A stretch of 64,000 nucleotides of DNA from CAZKWG01 sp964615375 (GTDB lineage Bacteria > Myxococcota_A > UBA796 > CAZKWG01), in NCBI GenBank assembly GCA_964615375.1, contig CAZTOW010000025.1, positions 73,532-137,531 on the forward strand. The letters are read 5' to 3'. Made by a program: the position numbers and the translations under genes. The stretch's first letter is position 1. Each line of letters opens with the position of its first letter. Positions 48,809 through 58,611 of the stretch are shown here, piece after piece. The notes beneath the pieces are model-generated. The model was given only the letters and a program-made list of their open reading frames with translations. It was not told where the DNA came from and made no database searches.

Positions 48809-51682
48809 TTAGCCCTTCTTGCGCCGCTCCCGCGCTCGCCGGAGCTGCTCCTGGAGCTCGGCGTCCCCCAGGCGGGGGATGGTGAGCCTCCAGATGGTCA
48901 CCGGCTGCGGCACGCCCCGGAGCTCGTGCGCGCCCAGGTGGACCAGCTCGAAGGGGCGCGTCAGCCGCTGCACCGTGTCGTCGGCCACCAGCACGTCGGC
49001 CTCCAGGGTGCGGGTGAGCGCCTCCACGCGGGCGGCGATGTTCACGGTGTCCCCGTAGACCGTGTACTCCATGCGGTTGGGCGAGCCCACCGGGCCGGCG
49101 ACCACCATGCCGCTGTTCACGCCGATCCCCGCGCGCACCGTCTCGCCGAAGCGCGCGCGCAGCGGGGTCTCCAGGCGCTCGGCCGCGCGGGCCATGGCGG
49201 TGGCCGCCCGCAGCGCGCGATCGGCGTGGTCCGGCATGTGCCGAGGGGCGCCGAAGACGGCGATGACGGCGTCGCCCATGAACTTGTTGACCGTCCCGCC
49301 CTCCGCCTCGATCTCGGCCACCATCGCGCTGAACCAGGCGTTCAGCAGGGCGACCACGTCCCGCGGCTGCATGCGCGCGGACATGGGCGTGAAGCCCCGG
49401 ATGTCGGCGAAGATCACCGTGACGTCGCGGTTCTCGCCCTCCGCCCGCAGGCGCCCGCTCATGACGTCCTCGGCCACCTCCGTCGTCAGGAAGCGGCCGA
49501 AGGTCTGGAGCATGTCCTTGCGCTCGCGCAGCAGGCGGAGCTCGGCCCGGAAGCGCCGGGTGCGCTCCAGCACGACGACGCCGAGGCCGCCCAGCAGCGC
49601 CAGCCCGAGACCCGCCTGCACCCCGCGCCGCTGCCACCAGGCCGGCCGGATGTGGAAGTCCAGGGCCGCCATCTCCTCGCTCCAGGCCCCGCCGTCGCGG
49701 CGCGCCACCACCTCCAGCCGGTGCCGCCCCGGCCCCAGCCCGGCGAGCTGCAGGCTGTCCTCCCCCGTCGCCTCCGACCAGGCGGTGTCGTCCAGGCGGA
49801 AGCGGTAGTCGATCTGCCCCGGATCGCTCAGGCTGTCCTCGGAGAGGGCCACGCGGATCAGCGCGGCGTCGTGCGGGATGGCGTCCGGCGCCACCGAGAT
49901 CCCGCCGACGTTGACCCCGGCGATCCGGGCCACCGGCGGCGCGGGCGCCTCCTCGAAGCTCTCCGGGCGCAGCCAGATCACGCCCCGCTCCGAGCTGGCC
50001 AGCAGCCAGCCCGCGAGGCCCTCCAGCCCCCGCCCGCCGGACGGGGTCAGCCCCACCGCAGGGAGCCCGCGCTGCCGATCGATCACCAGCTCGCTGGGCC
50101 ACACGCGCACCAGCCGGTCGGAGAGGCTGGCCCAGATCTCCCCGTCCAGGGCGAGCAGATCGCGCACCTCCCCCGTCTCCGACTCCAGGGCCGCCACCCA
50201 GCCGTCCCCCTCCCGTCGGAACACGCCGCGCGAGCACCCCACCCAGAGGGCCTCGCCCTCCATGGCCGCCTCGCCCCGCTGGCAGCGGCCCGGCCCATCG
50301 AAGCGGCGCGTCCAGAGGTCGCCCACGAGCTGCCAGATCCCGTCCACCCCCGCGCCCACGAGTTCGCCGGGGCCGAGCGAGACCAGGCGCGCGTCCAGCA
50401 GATCCTCCGGGACGGGGAAGGGCTCGGCCTCGCTCCCCACCGGCCGCAGCATGCTGGAGCTCGTGTCGGCGACGAAGACCCCCGACGGCAGGGTGACCAG
50501 GATCGCCGCGCCATAAGGCGCCTCGCCGATCAGCTCGGCGGGGCCGGGCAGCAGCCGCCAGACGTGCCCGTAGGTGATCCCGTAGACCCGCCCGTCGGCG
50601 TCCTGGGTCACGTCGAAGAGCCCGTCGTCCTCGGCCATGGGCACCGGGGTGGGCGTCAGATCCGGGCTGAGCGCCACCGCCCCGCCCAGCGAGGCCAGCA
50701 GGAGCCCGCCCTCCTGGAGCGGCAGCATCAGGGCCCGGTTGGAGGGCAGGCCCGACTCCCGACCCCAGATCCGCACGTCCAGGTTGGAGACGCGCACCAG
50801 CCCCTGTCCGAAGCTGCCCAGCCAGAGGTTGCCCTCCGGGTCCGCCGCCGCCGACATGACCACGGGCCCGGGCAGCCCCCGCGCCTCGTCGAGCTGCTCC
50901 CAGGCCCCCCCCGGTCGCCCCAGCCGCGCGCCGTCCCCGCAGCCCGCCACCACCCGCCCGTCCTTCATCCGGGCCAGGCTGGTGACGAAGCAGCGCGGGT
51001 GCAGCAGGACCTCGCTACCGTCCGACCGGTAGAGCCCGTCCTCGCGCCCCACCAGCGGCCCCTCGTCGTCAGCCAGCAGCGCGCGCACCGCCCCGTCCGT
51101 GCGCCAGCTCAGCCGCCCGTCCTCCAGGCGGTAGAGCCCGCCCACGCCGCCCACCCAGACCCCGCCCTCGTCCGCCAGCAGCGCGCGCGGCCCGAGCCCG
51201 TCGGGGAGCTCACCCGCCAGCAGGGGCTCCAGCCGGGGTGGGCTCAGGTGGACCTCGAAGATCCCCTCCCCGTCGGCCATCAGGATCCGGCCGTCGGGGA
51301 GGCGCTCCAGCGCGACGTGGAGCCCCGGCATCACCCGCGCCGCGATCATCTGCGCGCCCTCGGGGCCCCAACGCCAGAGCCCGCCCTCGCTGGCGATCAG
51401 CGCCCCGTCCTCCAGCGGGAGGATGGCCTTGACCCCCGGCGCGTCCAGGCCGGGCGGCGGAGACAGGGCCTCGAAGCGCCCCCCGTCGAAGCGGCGGGCC
51501 CCCGCCTCGGTCCCCACCAGCAGCTCGCCCGGCGCGCCCAGCTCCAGCGCGCGCACGTCGGTCCCGCCGAGCCCGTCCGCCGTGGTCAGCGTCCGGGTCA
51601 GGAAGGCGCCGGGGGGCTGCGCCGCGAGCGCACCCCTCCCCACGAGCAGGAGCTGTAGGAGCAGCAGCGTCAGGAGCCCCAT
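48809..51682 (-). CDS. Beta-propeller sensor with class III nucleotidyl cyclase
   Basis: The 957-residue product has a signal peptide, a long extracytoplasmic propeller (L-T-T-A-D-G-L-G-G-T-D-V-R-A-L is the two-component-regulator-propeller start), a Y_Y_Y-type Ig fold (Y-R-F-R-L-D-D-T-A-W-S-E), one TM helix (about 690-712) and a C-terminal class III adenylate/guanylate cyclase (about 750-930). Cyclase metal Asp residues are present in F-A-D-I-R-G-F and G-D-A-V-I-A-V-F-G, with Y-G-D-T-V-N-I-A-A-R. This is a periplasmic ligand sensor that makes a cyclic nucleotide. It diverges from the helicase gene. Confidence 0.9.
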   Translation of the reverse strand: MGLLTLLLLQLLLVGRGALAAQPPGAFLTRTLTTADGLGGTDVRALELGAPGELLVGTEAGARRFDGGRFEALSPPPGLDAPGVKAILPLEDGALIASEGGLWRWGPEGAQMIAARVMPGLHVALERLPDGRILMADGEGIFEVHLSPPRLEPLLAGELPDGLGPRALLADEGGVWVGGVGGLYRLEDGRLSWRTDGAVRALLADDEGPLVGREDGLYRSDGSEVLLHPRCFVTSLARMKDGRVVAGCGDGARLGRPGGAWEQLDEARGLPGPVVMSAAADPEGNLWLGSFGQGLVRVSNLDVRIWGRESGLPSNRALMLPLQEGGLLLASLGGAVALSPDLTPTPVPMAEDDGLFDVTQDADGRVYGITYGHVWRLLPGPAELIGEAPYGAAILVTLPSGVFVADTSSSMLRPVGSEAEPFPVPEDLLDARLVSLGPGELVGAGVDGIWQLVGDLWTRRFDGPGRCQRGEAAMEGEALWVGCSRGVFRREGDGWVAALESETGEVRDLLALDGEIWASLSDRLVRVWPSELVIDRQRGLPAVGLTPSGGRGLEGLAGWLLASSERGVIWLRPESFEEAPAPPVARIAGVNVGGISVAPDAIPHDAALIRVALSEDSLSDPGQIDYRFRLDDTAWSEATGEDSLQLAGLGPGRHRLEVVARRDGGAWSEEMAALDFHIRPAWWQRRGVQAGLGLALLGGLGVVVLERTRRFRAELRLLRERKDMLQTFGRFLTTEVAEDVMSGRLRAEGENRDVTVIFADIRGFTPMSARMQPRDVVALLNAWFSAMVAEIEAEGGTVNKFMGDAVIAVFGAPRHMPDHADRALRAATAMARAAERLETPLRARFGETVRAGIGVNSGMVVAGPVGSPNRMEYTVYGDTVNIAARVEALTRTLEADVLVADDTVQRLTRPFELVHLGAHELRGVPQPVTIWRLTIPRLGDAELQEQLRRARERRKKG

Positions 51683-51733
51683 GCGTCCAGGTTAGCAGGC
51701 GGCGCGCTGGACGACACAGGAAAACAAGTTAAG

Positions 51734-54193
51734 TTGAAAGGTTGGACCCGGATCCTGCCCGTGCTCCGCTTCGACGACGCGCGAAAGACCCTCGATCTCG
51801 GGGTCCACGACCTGCTGGAGGCCAGCGCGCCGAGAGGCGATCTGCGCATCTCCCTGGCCTGGTCCGCCACCACCCGGATGCGCGCCGGGCAGCGCGCCCA
51901 CGTCGCCTGGCAGCAGCGCCAGGGTGAGGTCGTAGCCGGCTATGCGTCGGAGGTCACGGTCCGCCTCAAGCTGATGGTGGAGGGCTGGGAGGTCACGCTC
52001 TCCGGGCGCCTGGACGGGCTCTACGAGGAGGGCGAGGTCCTGGTGGTGGAGGAGCTGAAGACCACCGCGCTGCCCGAGGACAGGCTGTCCAGGCTGTCCG
52101 CGGAGGACTTCCCCGACTGGCACGAACAGGTCCAGCTCTACCTGTGGTTGTTGCTGGCCCAGGACCGGCCCGCCGTGGGGCGCCTGGTGCTCTCCTCCAT
52201 CCTGGACGGCTCGCTGCGCGTGCTGCACGTCGAGCCCCGGGACGGGACGCACGACGAGGTCATGGCGCGGCTGCGCTGGATCCTCGCCCAGCGCGAGGCC
52301 CGCCTCGCCTGGAGCGCCGAGCGGCGCCAGCACGCCGTCCCCTTCGCCCACCCGAGCTTCCGCGAGGGCCAGGAGGCCCTGTCCAACGAGATCTTCAGCG
52401 CGCTCCAGGGCGGGCGCCACCTCCTGCTCTGCGCCCCCACCGGGCTGGGCAAGACGGCGAGCGCGCTGTGGGCCGCGCTGGAGGCCGCCCGCCGCGCCGA
52501 CGCCCGCGTCTTCTTCGCCACCGCCCGCGGCACCCAGCAGCGCCTCGCCGAGGAGACCGTGGCCGCGATGATCGCCCGCGGGCTCCGGGTCCGGGCCGTC
52601 TCGCTCCGCGCCCGGGAGCGCTCCTGCCTGAACGAGGCCGTCATCTGCCGCGCCGACGCCTGCCGCTTCGCCGCCGGCTACCACGACCGCCTGCGCGCCG
52701 CCGGGCTCCCCGAGGCCGCCTGGACGGGCCCCCACTGGGGCGGCGACGCCATCGTCGAGCTCGGTCGCCAGAACACCTGCTGCCCGCACGCCCTGAGCAT
52801 GGACCTGGGCGCCGGGGCCGATCTGGTCATCGGCGACTACAACTACCTCTTTGACCCCGGCGTGCGCCCCACCCGCCTCTTCGAGGAGGGCCTGGGCGGC
52901 TGGATCGCGGTGGTCGACGAGGCCCACAACCTCCCCGACCGCGCCATGGGCTACCAGAGCCCCGCGCTGTCCTGCGCGCTGGCCGAGGCCGCCTCCGCCG
53001 TCCACGCCGACGACCCCGAGGCCGAGCCCTTCCGCGCCATCGCCCGCGAGATCCACGCCTGGCTGAGCGAGGGCTGGGCGCGGGCAGGCGGCGAGGACCC
53101 CGCCGGCTGGGGCGGCGAGGAGGGGGCCGCCTGGGGCGAGGGCGAGCTGTCCCTGCCCATCAGCCGCGATCTGATCGCCGCCGCCCGCGATCTCGCCGAG
53201 AGCGCCGAGGCCCTGGCCCTGCCCTGGGCCCTCTACCGCCTGCGCGTGGCCCCCGGCGAAGACCAGGACCCCTGGCAGGAGCTGGTGCGCGGCCTCCTGC
53301 GCATGCGCTCCGCCCTGGAGCGCGCCGGCGACGAGACGGTCGCCATCTGGGCGCGCCCGGGGCTCGCGCAGGGCGGCCTGCGTCTGCTGTGCAGAGACCC
53401 ATCCCCTGTGTTGGGTCCTCTGTTCATGTCCCTCCAATCCAGCGTCTGCCTCTCGGCCACCCTGGAGCCCGCCCGCTACTACCAGGACATGCTGGGGCTG
53501 GAGCCGGGCCGCGTCCACAACATCCGCGCGGAGAGCCCCTTCCCCCCCGAGAACCGCCGCGTGCTGATCGTGCCCGGCGTGACCACCGCCTTCAAACACC
53601 GCACCCGCGACCGCGAGGCCACCGCCGCCCTCATCTCCGAGGCCCTGGCCGCCATCCCCGGCAACGCCGCCGTCTTCTTCTCCAGCTTCTCCCACCGGGA
53701 TGACCTGGCCCCCCTGCTCACCCTGGACGGCCGCCCCGTGCTCTCCCAGGCCCGCGCCATGAGCGAGGCCGAGCGCAAGGAGACCCTGGACGCGCTGCAA
53801 GAGGGAGGCCGTCACGTCTTGCTGGGCGTCCTGGGTGGGGTCTTCTCCGAGGGCGTGGACCTGCCCGGCGACCGCCTCCTCGGCGCCGTCATCGTGGGCC
53901 TCGGCCTCCCTGCGCTCTCCCTGGAGCGCAAGCTGCTGGAGCGCTGGTTCGAGGACCGTTACGGCGAGGGCCACCGCTACGCCTGGCTCGTTCCCGGCCT
54001 CGCCCGCGTCGTGCAGGCCGCCGGGCGCGTGATCCGCACGCCCGAGGACCGCGGGGTGATCGTGCTGATCGACCGCCGCTTCCTGCAGTACGAGATCCAG
54101 AGCTTCTTCCCCCCGGAGTGGACCCCGGAGCGCGTGAGCCGGCCGGGGACGGCGCTGGACGGGTTCTGGGATCGGGGGGCTTCGAAGGTCTGA
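51734..54193 (+). CDS. Cas4/RecB-like nuclease fused to XPD/DinG helicase
   Basis: The 819-residue product (TTG start) has an N-terminal PD-(D/E)XK domain of the RecB/Cas4 kind: H56, D94, E107-L-K109 and Q132-x-x-x-Y136. A superfamily 2 XPD/DinG helicase follows: Walker A A-P-T-G-L-G-K-T (234-241), DEAH at 395-398, and Cys 298, 305, 310 and 349 or 350 between them, the layout of the XPD iron-sulfur cluster. Later motifs (S-F-S-H-R-D-D, V-Q-A-A-G-R-V-I-R) complete the helicase. It is probably a repair enzyme that unwinds and cuts. The 179-bp repeat starts 7 bases after its stop. Confidence 0.88.
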   Translation: MKGWTRILPVLRFDDARKTLDLGVHDLLEASAPRGDLRISLAWSATTRMRAGQRAHVAWQQRQGEVVAGYASEVTVRLKLMVEGWEVTLSGRLDGLYEEGEVLVVEELKTTALPEDRLSRLSAEDFPDWHEQVQLYLWLLLAQDRPAVGRLVLSSILDGSLRVLHVEPRDGTHDEVMARLRWILAQREARLAWSAERRQHAVPFAHPSFREGQEALSNEIFSALQGGRHLLLCAPTGLGKTASALWAALEAARRADARVFFATARGTQQRLAEETVAAMIARGLRVRAVSLRARERSCLNEAVICRADACRFAAGYHDRLRAAGLPEAAWTGPHWGGDAIVELGRQNTCCPHALSMDLGAGADLVIGDYNYLFDPGVRPTRLFEEGLGGWIAVVDEAHNLPDRAMGYQSPALSCALAEAASAVHADDPEAEPFRAIAREIHAWLSEGWARAGGEDPAGWGGEEGAAWGEGELSLPISRDLIAAARDLAESAEALALPWALYRLRVAPGEDQDPWQELVRGLLRMRSALERAGDETVAIWARPGLAQGGLRLLCRDPSPVLGPLFMSLQSSVCLSATLEPARYYQDMLGLEPGRVHNIRAESPFPPENRRVLIVPGVTTAFKHRTRDREATAALISEALAAIPGNAAVFFSSFSHRDDLAPLLTLDGRPVLSQARAMSEAERKETLDALQEGGRHVLLGVLGGVFSEGVDLPGDRLLGAVIVGLGLPALSLERKLLERWFEDRYGEGHRYAWLVPGLARVVQAAGRVIRTPEDRGVIVLIDRRFLQYEIQSFFPPEWTPERVSRPGTALDGFWDRGASKV

Positions 54194-54199
54194 GCAGCC

Positions 54200-54378
54200 C
54201 TCGCCAAGACGCGACCCCCGGTCGCGCCTTGGCGCTTTCTTGCTGGTCGATAGCTCACAGTCGGGCGTTTCCTGGGGTTCGATACTTCATGGACACGTCA
54301 ACGCCCGACTGCTGTCGCTATCTCCCCGCATCCCGTTCGGAGCGCGTTTTCTAACGCGCTCCTGCTCGTGATGGCTCC
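54200..54378 (-). repeat. 179-bp structured repeat, copy B (inverted)
   Basis: This is the reverse complement of 20947-21125 with about four differences. Three of these lie in the loop of the first hairpin, where copy B pairs perfectly (ggagcgcgtt/aacgcgctcc), so the stem is kept while the loop varies. The 15-bp stem at the helicase side (54202-54234) could serve as that gene's terminator. Copies in opposite orientation could promote inversion of the 33 kb between them. Confidence 0.85.
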
Positions 54379-54423
54379 CTAGCTTGCCTGGTCAAGGCGC
54401 GACAGGGGGCGCGGCCAGGTGAC

Positions 54424-55941
54424 TCACTCGCAGACGAGAACCATGGGGTTCGCGGTCGCCGAGCGCTGGATGTCCTCGGCGTCGTACCAGCGGGTCTCCA
54501 TCGGGGGGAGGACCGCTCGACCAGCGCACTCCGGGACCTCCAGCTTGTAGGAGATCTCGATCTCGTCGTAGATGGTGTCGGTGTACAGGTCGGTCTCCTC
54601 ACGGCCCTCCAGCGAGAACGCGAAGATGTAGACGGTCGATCCGTCTTCACCCGCCTCTGTCCGGCTCGGAGGGCTCGAGAAGTCGCTGGCGGAGTAGCCG
54701 TCGGGCCCGGTCTCGCGCGCCTCCACCGTGCCCTCCTGGGCGCCCATGTTGATGACCCTGAAGCCGACCGTCTCGACGCCGCCAGCCGTAGACATCTTCA
54801 CCAGGTTGGTCCGCCGACCCGCGATCATCACCGGGTTCGAGGACTGCCAGTCCCAGCTCGACTCCTGATCGCCGTTGCGCATGTAGGTGAGCATGGGCTC
54901 AGGCACGCGCGCGCCGATGAACTCGTAGGACGAGCCGGACCTGGTCCGCTGGGTCTCCTCCATGCAGTACCAGGCGGGCCCGCCGGTGGCGGCGGCCTCG
55001 AAGGAGAGGCTCTCGCTCTCCGAGATCTCCAGCGAGCCCAGGGGGTAGATGTCGCCGTCGTCCCCGTTCATGTCGCCCGCTCCGAGATCCTGGCTGTCTT
55101 CGGACAGCCAGACGTACCAACGATCGATGCAGATCGTGAGGTCAGCCGAGCCGCTCTCCACGACCAGGGAGCCGCCGCGGTTGACCTTCGCGCTGAGATC
55201 GCCGCGGTCCCAGGCCTCCCCCAGCCCGATGCACCCGGGGTCCTGGGTGCCCACGAGCGGGACGACCGCCTGGCCGGCCTCGGTGTTGGTGCCAAGCCAG
55301 ATTCGGCCCTCCACGGTCTCTCCAGGCGTCTCGGGTCGATAGGTCACGGTCAGCGTGGTGCTCTGGCCCGGCGCCAGCGTGATCGGGAGCTCTCCCTCGG
55401 CGGTGAAGGCGTCCTCCTGGAGGATCATCCCGGAGAGCTCCAGGTCGGCGGTGCCCACGCTGGTGACCAGCACCTCCCCTGTGACCTGCTCACCCAGCTC
55501 AGAATGCAGCGCGAGCTCGGTCGGCGAGAGCTCGAGCCAGGCATAGGAGCGCGCGCCGGTCAGTTGGACGGTCTGGAGGGGCTCCGCAGCGTCGCTCTCG
55601 ACCACGAGCTCGCCTTCGTCCCGCTGGAGATCCGGCACGAAGCTGACGATCAGCTCGGTCGACTCCCCCGGATCGAGCACCAGGCCCTCCTCGACGCCGG
55701 TCAGCGTGAACGCGCCCGAGCCCTCGACGGCGATCGCGCTGAGCTCGACAGGCAACGCACCGATCGATGTCAGCGTGACCACCTGATCGGCCGCGACCTC
55801 GCCATCCGGGATCACACCGAAGTCAAGGAGCCCGGGATCTACCTTCAGAATCCCGACCTCGTCGCGAGCGTCGTCCTCGGTGCTGACGAGCTCGAACTCG
55901 CTGCATGCGGCCAGTCCCCAGAAGAGAATCAACGTACTCAT
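54424..55941 (-). CDS. Lipoprotein with choice-of-anchor D (ASH-like) domains
   Basis: The 505-residue product has a lipobox (G-L-A-A-C; Cys13). Two Ig-like ASH/choice-of-anchor-D modules follow at about 30-130 and 135-235 (L-D-F-G-V-I-P-D-G-E-V-A ... V-T-L-T-S-I-G-A-L-P-V-E-L; then G-T-A-D-L-E-L-S-G-M). The C-terminal half is a beta-rich region with four Cys and D-M-N-G-D-D-G-D, unfamiliar to me. It is highly acidic. It is probably a surface lipoprotein. The ATG at 55941 is followed upstream by a G-rich ribosome site. Confidence 0.75.
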   Translation of the reverse strand: MSTLILFWGLAACSEFELVSTEDDARDEVGILKVDPGLLDFGVIPDGEVAADQVVTLTSIGALPVELSAIAVEGSGAFTLTGVEEGLVLDPGESTELIVSFVPDLQRDEGELVVESDAAEPLQTVQLTGARSYAWLELSPTELALHSELGEQVTGEVLVTSVGTADLELSGMILQEDAFTAEGELPITLAPGQSTTLTVTYRPETPGETVEGRIWLGTNTEAGQAVVPLVGTQDPGCIGLGEAWDRGDLSAKVNRGGSLVVESGSADLTICIDRWYVWLSEDSQDLGAGDMNGDDGDIYPLGSLEISESESLSFEAAATGGPAWYCMEETQRTRSGSSYEFIGARVPEPMLTYMRNGDQESSWDWQSSNPVMIAGRRTNLVKMSTAGGVETVGFRVINMGAQEGTVEARETGPDGYSASDFSSPPSRTEAGEDGSTVYIFAFSLEGREETDLYTDTIYDEIEISYKLEVPECAGRAVLPPMETRWYDAEDIQRSATANPMVLVCE

Positions 55942-56206
55942 GGAAGGCTCCCGGGCGGGCGCCGCGATGCCGCCCGCACTCATCACATCATGTCCCTGTT
56001 CGCGGCGACTGGTAAGCGAAGAACGACAAGTTCTGGTCAAGGTGTCTGAAGCTGCCCTCCGAGGGCGAGCGGCGCTCGAGTTGGCGGCACGCCTCGACAG
56101 GCCTCGACACTCCCCCGGGCGATCAGCATGTGACAACGGAGGAGTTGAACCCCAGATCGTCGGGTCGCTGACTGGCCCCGCGCCATCGTGTCAGGATACG
56201 ATTGAG

Positions 56207-57646
56207 GTGGAGGAGCCTGCCCCGGTGGAAGACCCGCGCCTGGAGATCCGCAAGCCGCTCGACGAGCTGGAGATGGCCGTCGTCGAGCGCGATCTCGCCC
56301 GCCCCGGCGAGGTCAGCGCCGAGCTGCTGGGGGCGCTCCGCTATGTGCTCTCCTTCGCCCGGCTGACCACGCTGCGCGGGCCCGAGGGCCGGGACGTGGA
56401 CGTGAGCGGGGCGCTGGCCGCCCACCGCTGGCGCGTGATCGAGGCGCTTCGCCCGCACCTCCAGGCGGACGAGACCCTTTGGGGGGCCATCCGCGTGCTC
56501 CCGCCCCTGGTGGCGGCGACGCGCGAGCAGCGGGCGCGGCTCCTGGCCCGCGGGGACGTGGACCGGGAGAACCTGGAGGAGGAGGTCTGCGCGCGGCAGC
56601 TCGTGGTGGTCTGCGGGGGCGGCGGGGGCAGCGGCTACGGCTACGCCGGGGCCTATGCGCTCCTGCACCGGCACCGGCTCCAGCCCAGCCTGCTGGCGGG
56701 CACCTCCATGGGCGCGCTGATGGGCCTGTTCCGGGCGCGGCACCCGAGCTTTGACGGCGGGACGCTGATGGCGGCGGCGCGGCGCCTGTCCTGGAACACC
56801 GTCTTCCGGGTTCGCCAGGACGCCCCGAGCATCTACGGGCTCCCCGCCAGCCTGCGCCTCTACCTGCGCGGCGCCATCGGCCACCTCTTCCAGGGCTCGG
56901 ACGGCCACACGCTCACCTTCCGCGAGCTGCCCGTCCCGCTGCTGGTCGTGGCGACCGGGCTCACGGTGGGCGGGCTCAAGCACGATCTGGACTACTTCGA
57001 GCACTTCCTGGACGACGCGGTCGACGCGAAGCAGATCCTCAAGCCCAGCGCCATGATGCGCCTGGGCAAGCTGGCCAGCATCGCCCGGGAGCTGATGAGC
57101 GAGCCGGAGACCCTGCGCGAGGTGGTCTTCGGGATGGACCCGCACACGCTGGACGCCGACGTGCTGGACGCCGCCGGCTTCTCCGCCGCCGTGACCGGGC
57201 TCATCCACTACGACATCTACCGCGACGACGCGCGCATGAAGCGCCTGCTGGACAACCTCTACGCCCGCTACGGGCTCACCCGGCTCACCGAGGGCGGGCT
57301 GGTGAACAACGTCCCGGCCCGCCCGGCCTTCCAGCACGTCATGAACGGGGCCATCGGGGGGCGAAACCCCTTCGTGCTGGCGATTGACTGCTTCTCGCCG
57401 CAGCGTAGGAACGTGCTGATGTACCCGCTCCAGCAGATCGCCCGGATGAACGTCGTCAAGAACGTCCCCTACGCGAACCTCTACGTCCCGCTGCAGCGCC
57501 GGCTCTCGCCGCTCAACCTCCTGCCCCCGCCCGAGCACCTGGTCCAGGCCATGCGCTGGACCATCGACGAGCTGGAGCCGAAGATGCCGCTGGTCAAGGC
57601 CATGTGTACCCGGATCCCGGTGCTGCGGGAGGCGGGGGCGGCTTAA
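56207..57646 (+). CDS. Patatin-like phospholipase with altered dyad motif
   Basis: The 479-residue product contains the patatin core: G-G-G-G-G-S-G-Y-G-Y-A-G in the oxyanion-loop position, G-T-S-M-G (the nucleophile Ser in G-x-S-x-G) and E-G-G-L-V-N-N-V-P where the catalytic Asp normally sits (D-G-G/A). Glu replaces that Asp and the oxyanion loop lacks its usual Arg, so activity is doubtful. The start is uncertain: GTG 56207 or GTG 56225, the latter with g-g-a-g-g-a 10 nt upstream. It converges with the gene at 57655. Confidence 0.75.
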   Translation: MEEPAPVEDPRLEIRKPLDELEMAVVERDLARPGEVSAELLGALRYVLSFARLTTLRGPEGRDVDVSGALAAHRWRVIEALRPHLQADETLWGAIRVLPPLVAATREQRARLLARGDVDRENLEEEVCARQLVVVCGGGGGSGYGYAGAYALLHRHRLQPSLLAGTSMGALMGLFRARHPSFDGGTLMAAARRLSWNTVFRVRQDAPSIYGLPASLRLYLRGAIGHLFQGSDGHTLTFRELPVPLLVVATGLTVGGLKHDLDYFEHFLDDAVDAKQILKPSAMMRLGKLASIARELMSEPETLREVVFGMDPHTLDADVLDAAGFSAAVTGLIHYDIYRDDARMKRLLDNLYARYGLTRLTEGGLVNNVPARPAFQHVMNGAIGGRNPFVLAIDCFSPQRRNVLMYPLQQIARMNVVKNVPYANLYVPLQRRLSPLNLLPPPEHLVQAMRWTIDELEPKMPLVKAMCTRIPVLREAGAA

Positions 57647-57654
57647 ACTAGGAA

Positions 57655-58611
57655 TCATCCTAGTATCGTCTCCACCCAGATCCGGAAGGTCGGGCTCTGG
57701 CCGAAGCTCCGGGCCTCGCGGGCGATCATCGCCTCCAGGCTGGGCCGCCAGCTCTCCGGGCCGATCCCGGCCTCCGCCAGGGTCTGGCCCACGGTGCGGG
57801 CGCCGGCCTCGCGGGCGAGGGCCTCCAGCCCGGCGCGGATCTCGCCCTTCAGCTCCGGGCGGGAGAGCACGGCGCGCAGGACGGCGCGGGCGGTCTCCAC
57901 GGTGGCGTCGGGGTCCAGCTTGTCCAGCTCCCGGGACAGCGTCTGCAGGTCCGTGTCCAGCAGGGTGTCCAGGATGTAGGCCCGGTACGCGCCCTGTCTC
58001 GCGGCGTTCTCCGGCAGGCAGAGGTAGGTCGCGAGCTCGTCCATGATGGCCTGGATGGCGCCGTCCACGAAGTCGCGCACCTTCAGCTCGGCCTGCTTCT
58101 CCAGCTCCTGGGAGAGCCCGCCCAGCAGGGTCTCCCGCATCCCCTCGCCGAAGCTGTCGCGCAGGCGGCCGAGGCCCTTGATCGCCCCGCCGCCGATGGG
58201 CGGGGCGCGCAGCTTGCGGGCGAAGGCGTGGATGGCGCTGGCCAGCGTGTCCTTGAACATGCGCTCCACCGCCTCGTGCCTCAGCAGGCGGCGGACCAGG
58301 GCGCGGTCAGGCTGGTAGGGGCGGGCCAGCAGGCGGGCCAGGGGGGTGACGACCTCGGGGGGCACGCGCGGGCGCAGGGTGCCGGCGGGCACGCGGGCGC
58401 GGGCCTCCTCCAGCTTCTCCCGGATGAAGCGCTCGGTCTGGGCGTTGTCGACCGTGGCCTCCAGCGTGGCGACGGCGAGCTGGGCGATGAGCGAGGGCTC
58501 CAGCAGGTCGGCCACGGGGCGGCAGAGCAGGTGATCCACCCAGGCCGTGGCGAGGCGCTCCCAGCCTCCCTCCTCCAGGCGGGCCAGCACAGCGTCGGTG
58601 TCAGAGCGCAT
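57655..58611 (-). CDS. Hypothetical helical protein
   Basis: The 318-residue product is nearly all alpha-helical and amphipathic, with no TM segment, Cys clusters or known motif. A central G-R-L-R-D-S-F-G-E-G-M-R-E-T-L-L-G-G segment may be a hinge. Its start overlaps the end of the HelD-like helicase gene by 11 bases, so it is translated from the same message. A helicase-linked role is possible but not shown. Confidence 0.65.
   Translation of the reverse strand: MRSDTDAVLARLEEGGWERLATAWVDHLLCRPVADLLEPSLIAQLAVATLEATVDNAQTERFIREKLEEARARVPAGTLRPRVPPEVVTPLARLLARPYQPDRALVRRLLRHEAVERMFKDTLASAIHAFARKLRAPPIGGGAIKGLGRLRDSFGEGMRETLLGGLSQELEKQAELKVRDFVDGAIQAIMDELATYLCLPENAARQGAYRAYILDTLLDTDLQTLSRELDKLDPDATVETARAVLRAVLSRPELKGEIRAGLEALAREAGARTVGQTLAEAGIGPESWRPSLEAMIAREARSFGQSPTFRIWVETILG

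Noticed and set aside
51692..53974. A 760-codon reverse frame antisense to the helicase
   Set aside because: Its product is Gly/Ala/Val-rich with no domains, while the forward strand has a full nuclease-helicase.
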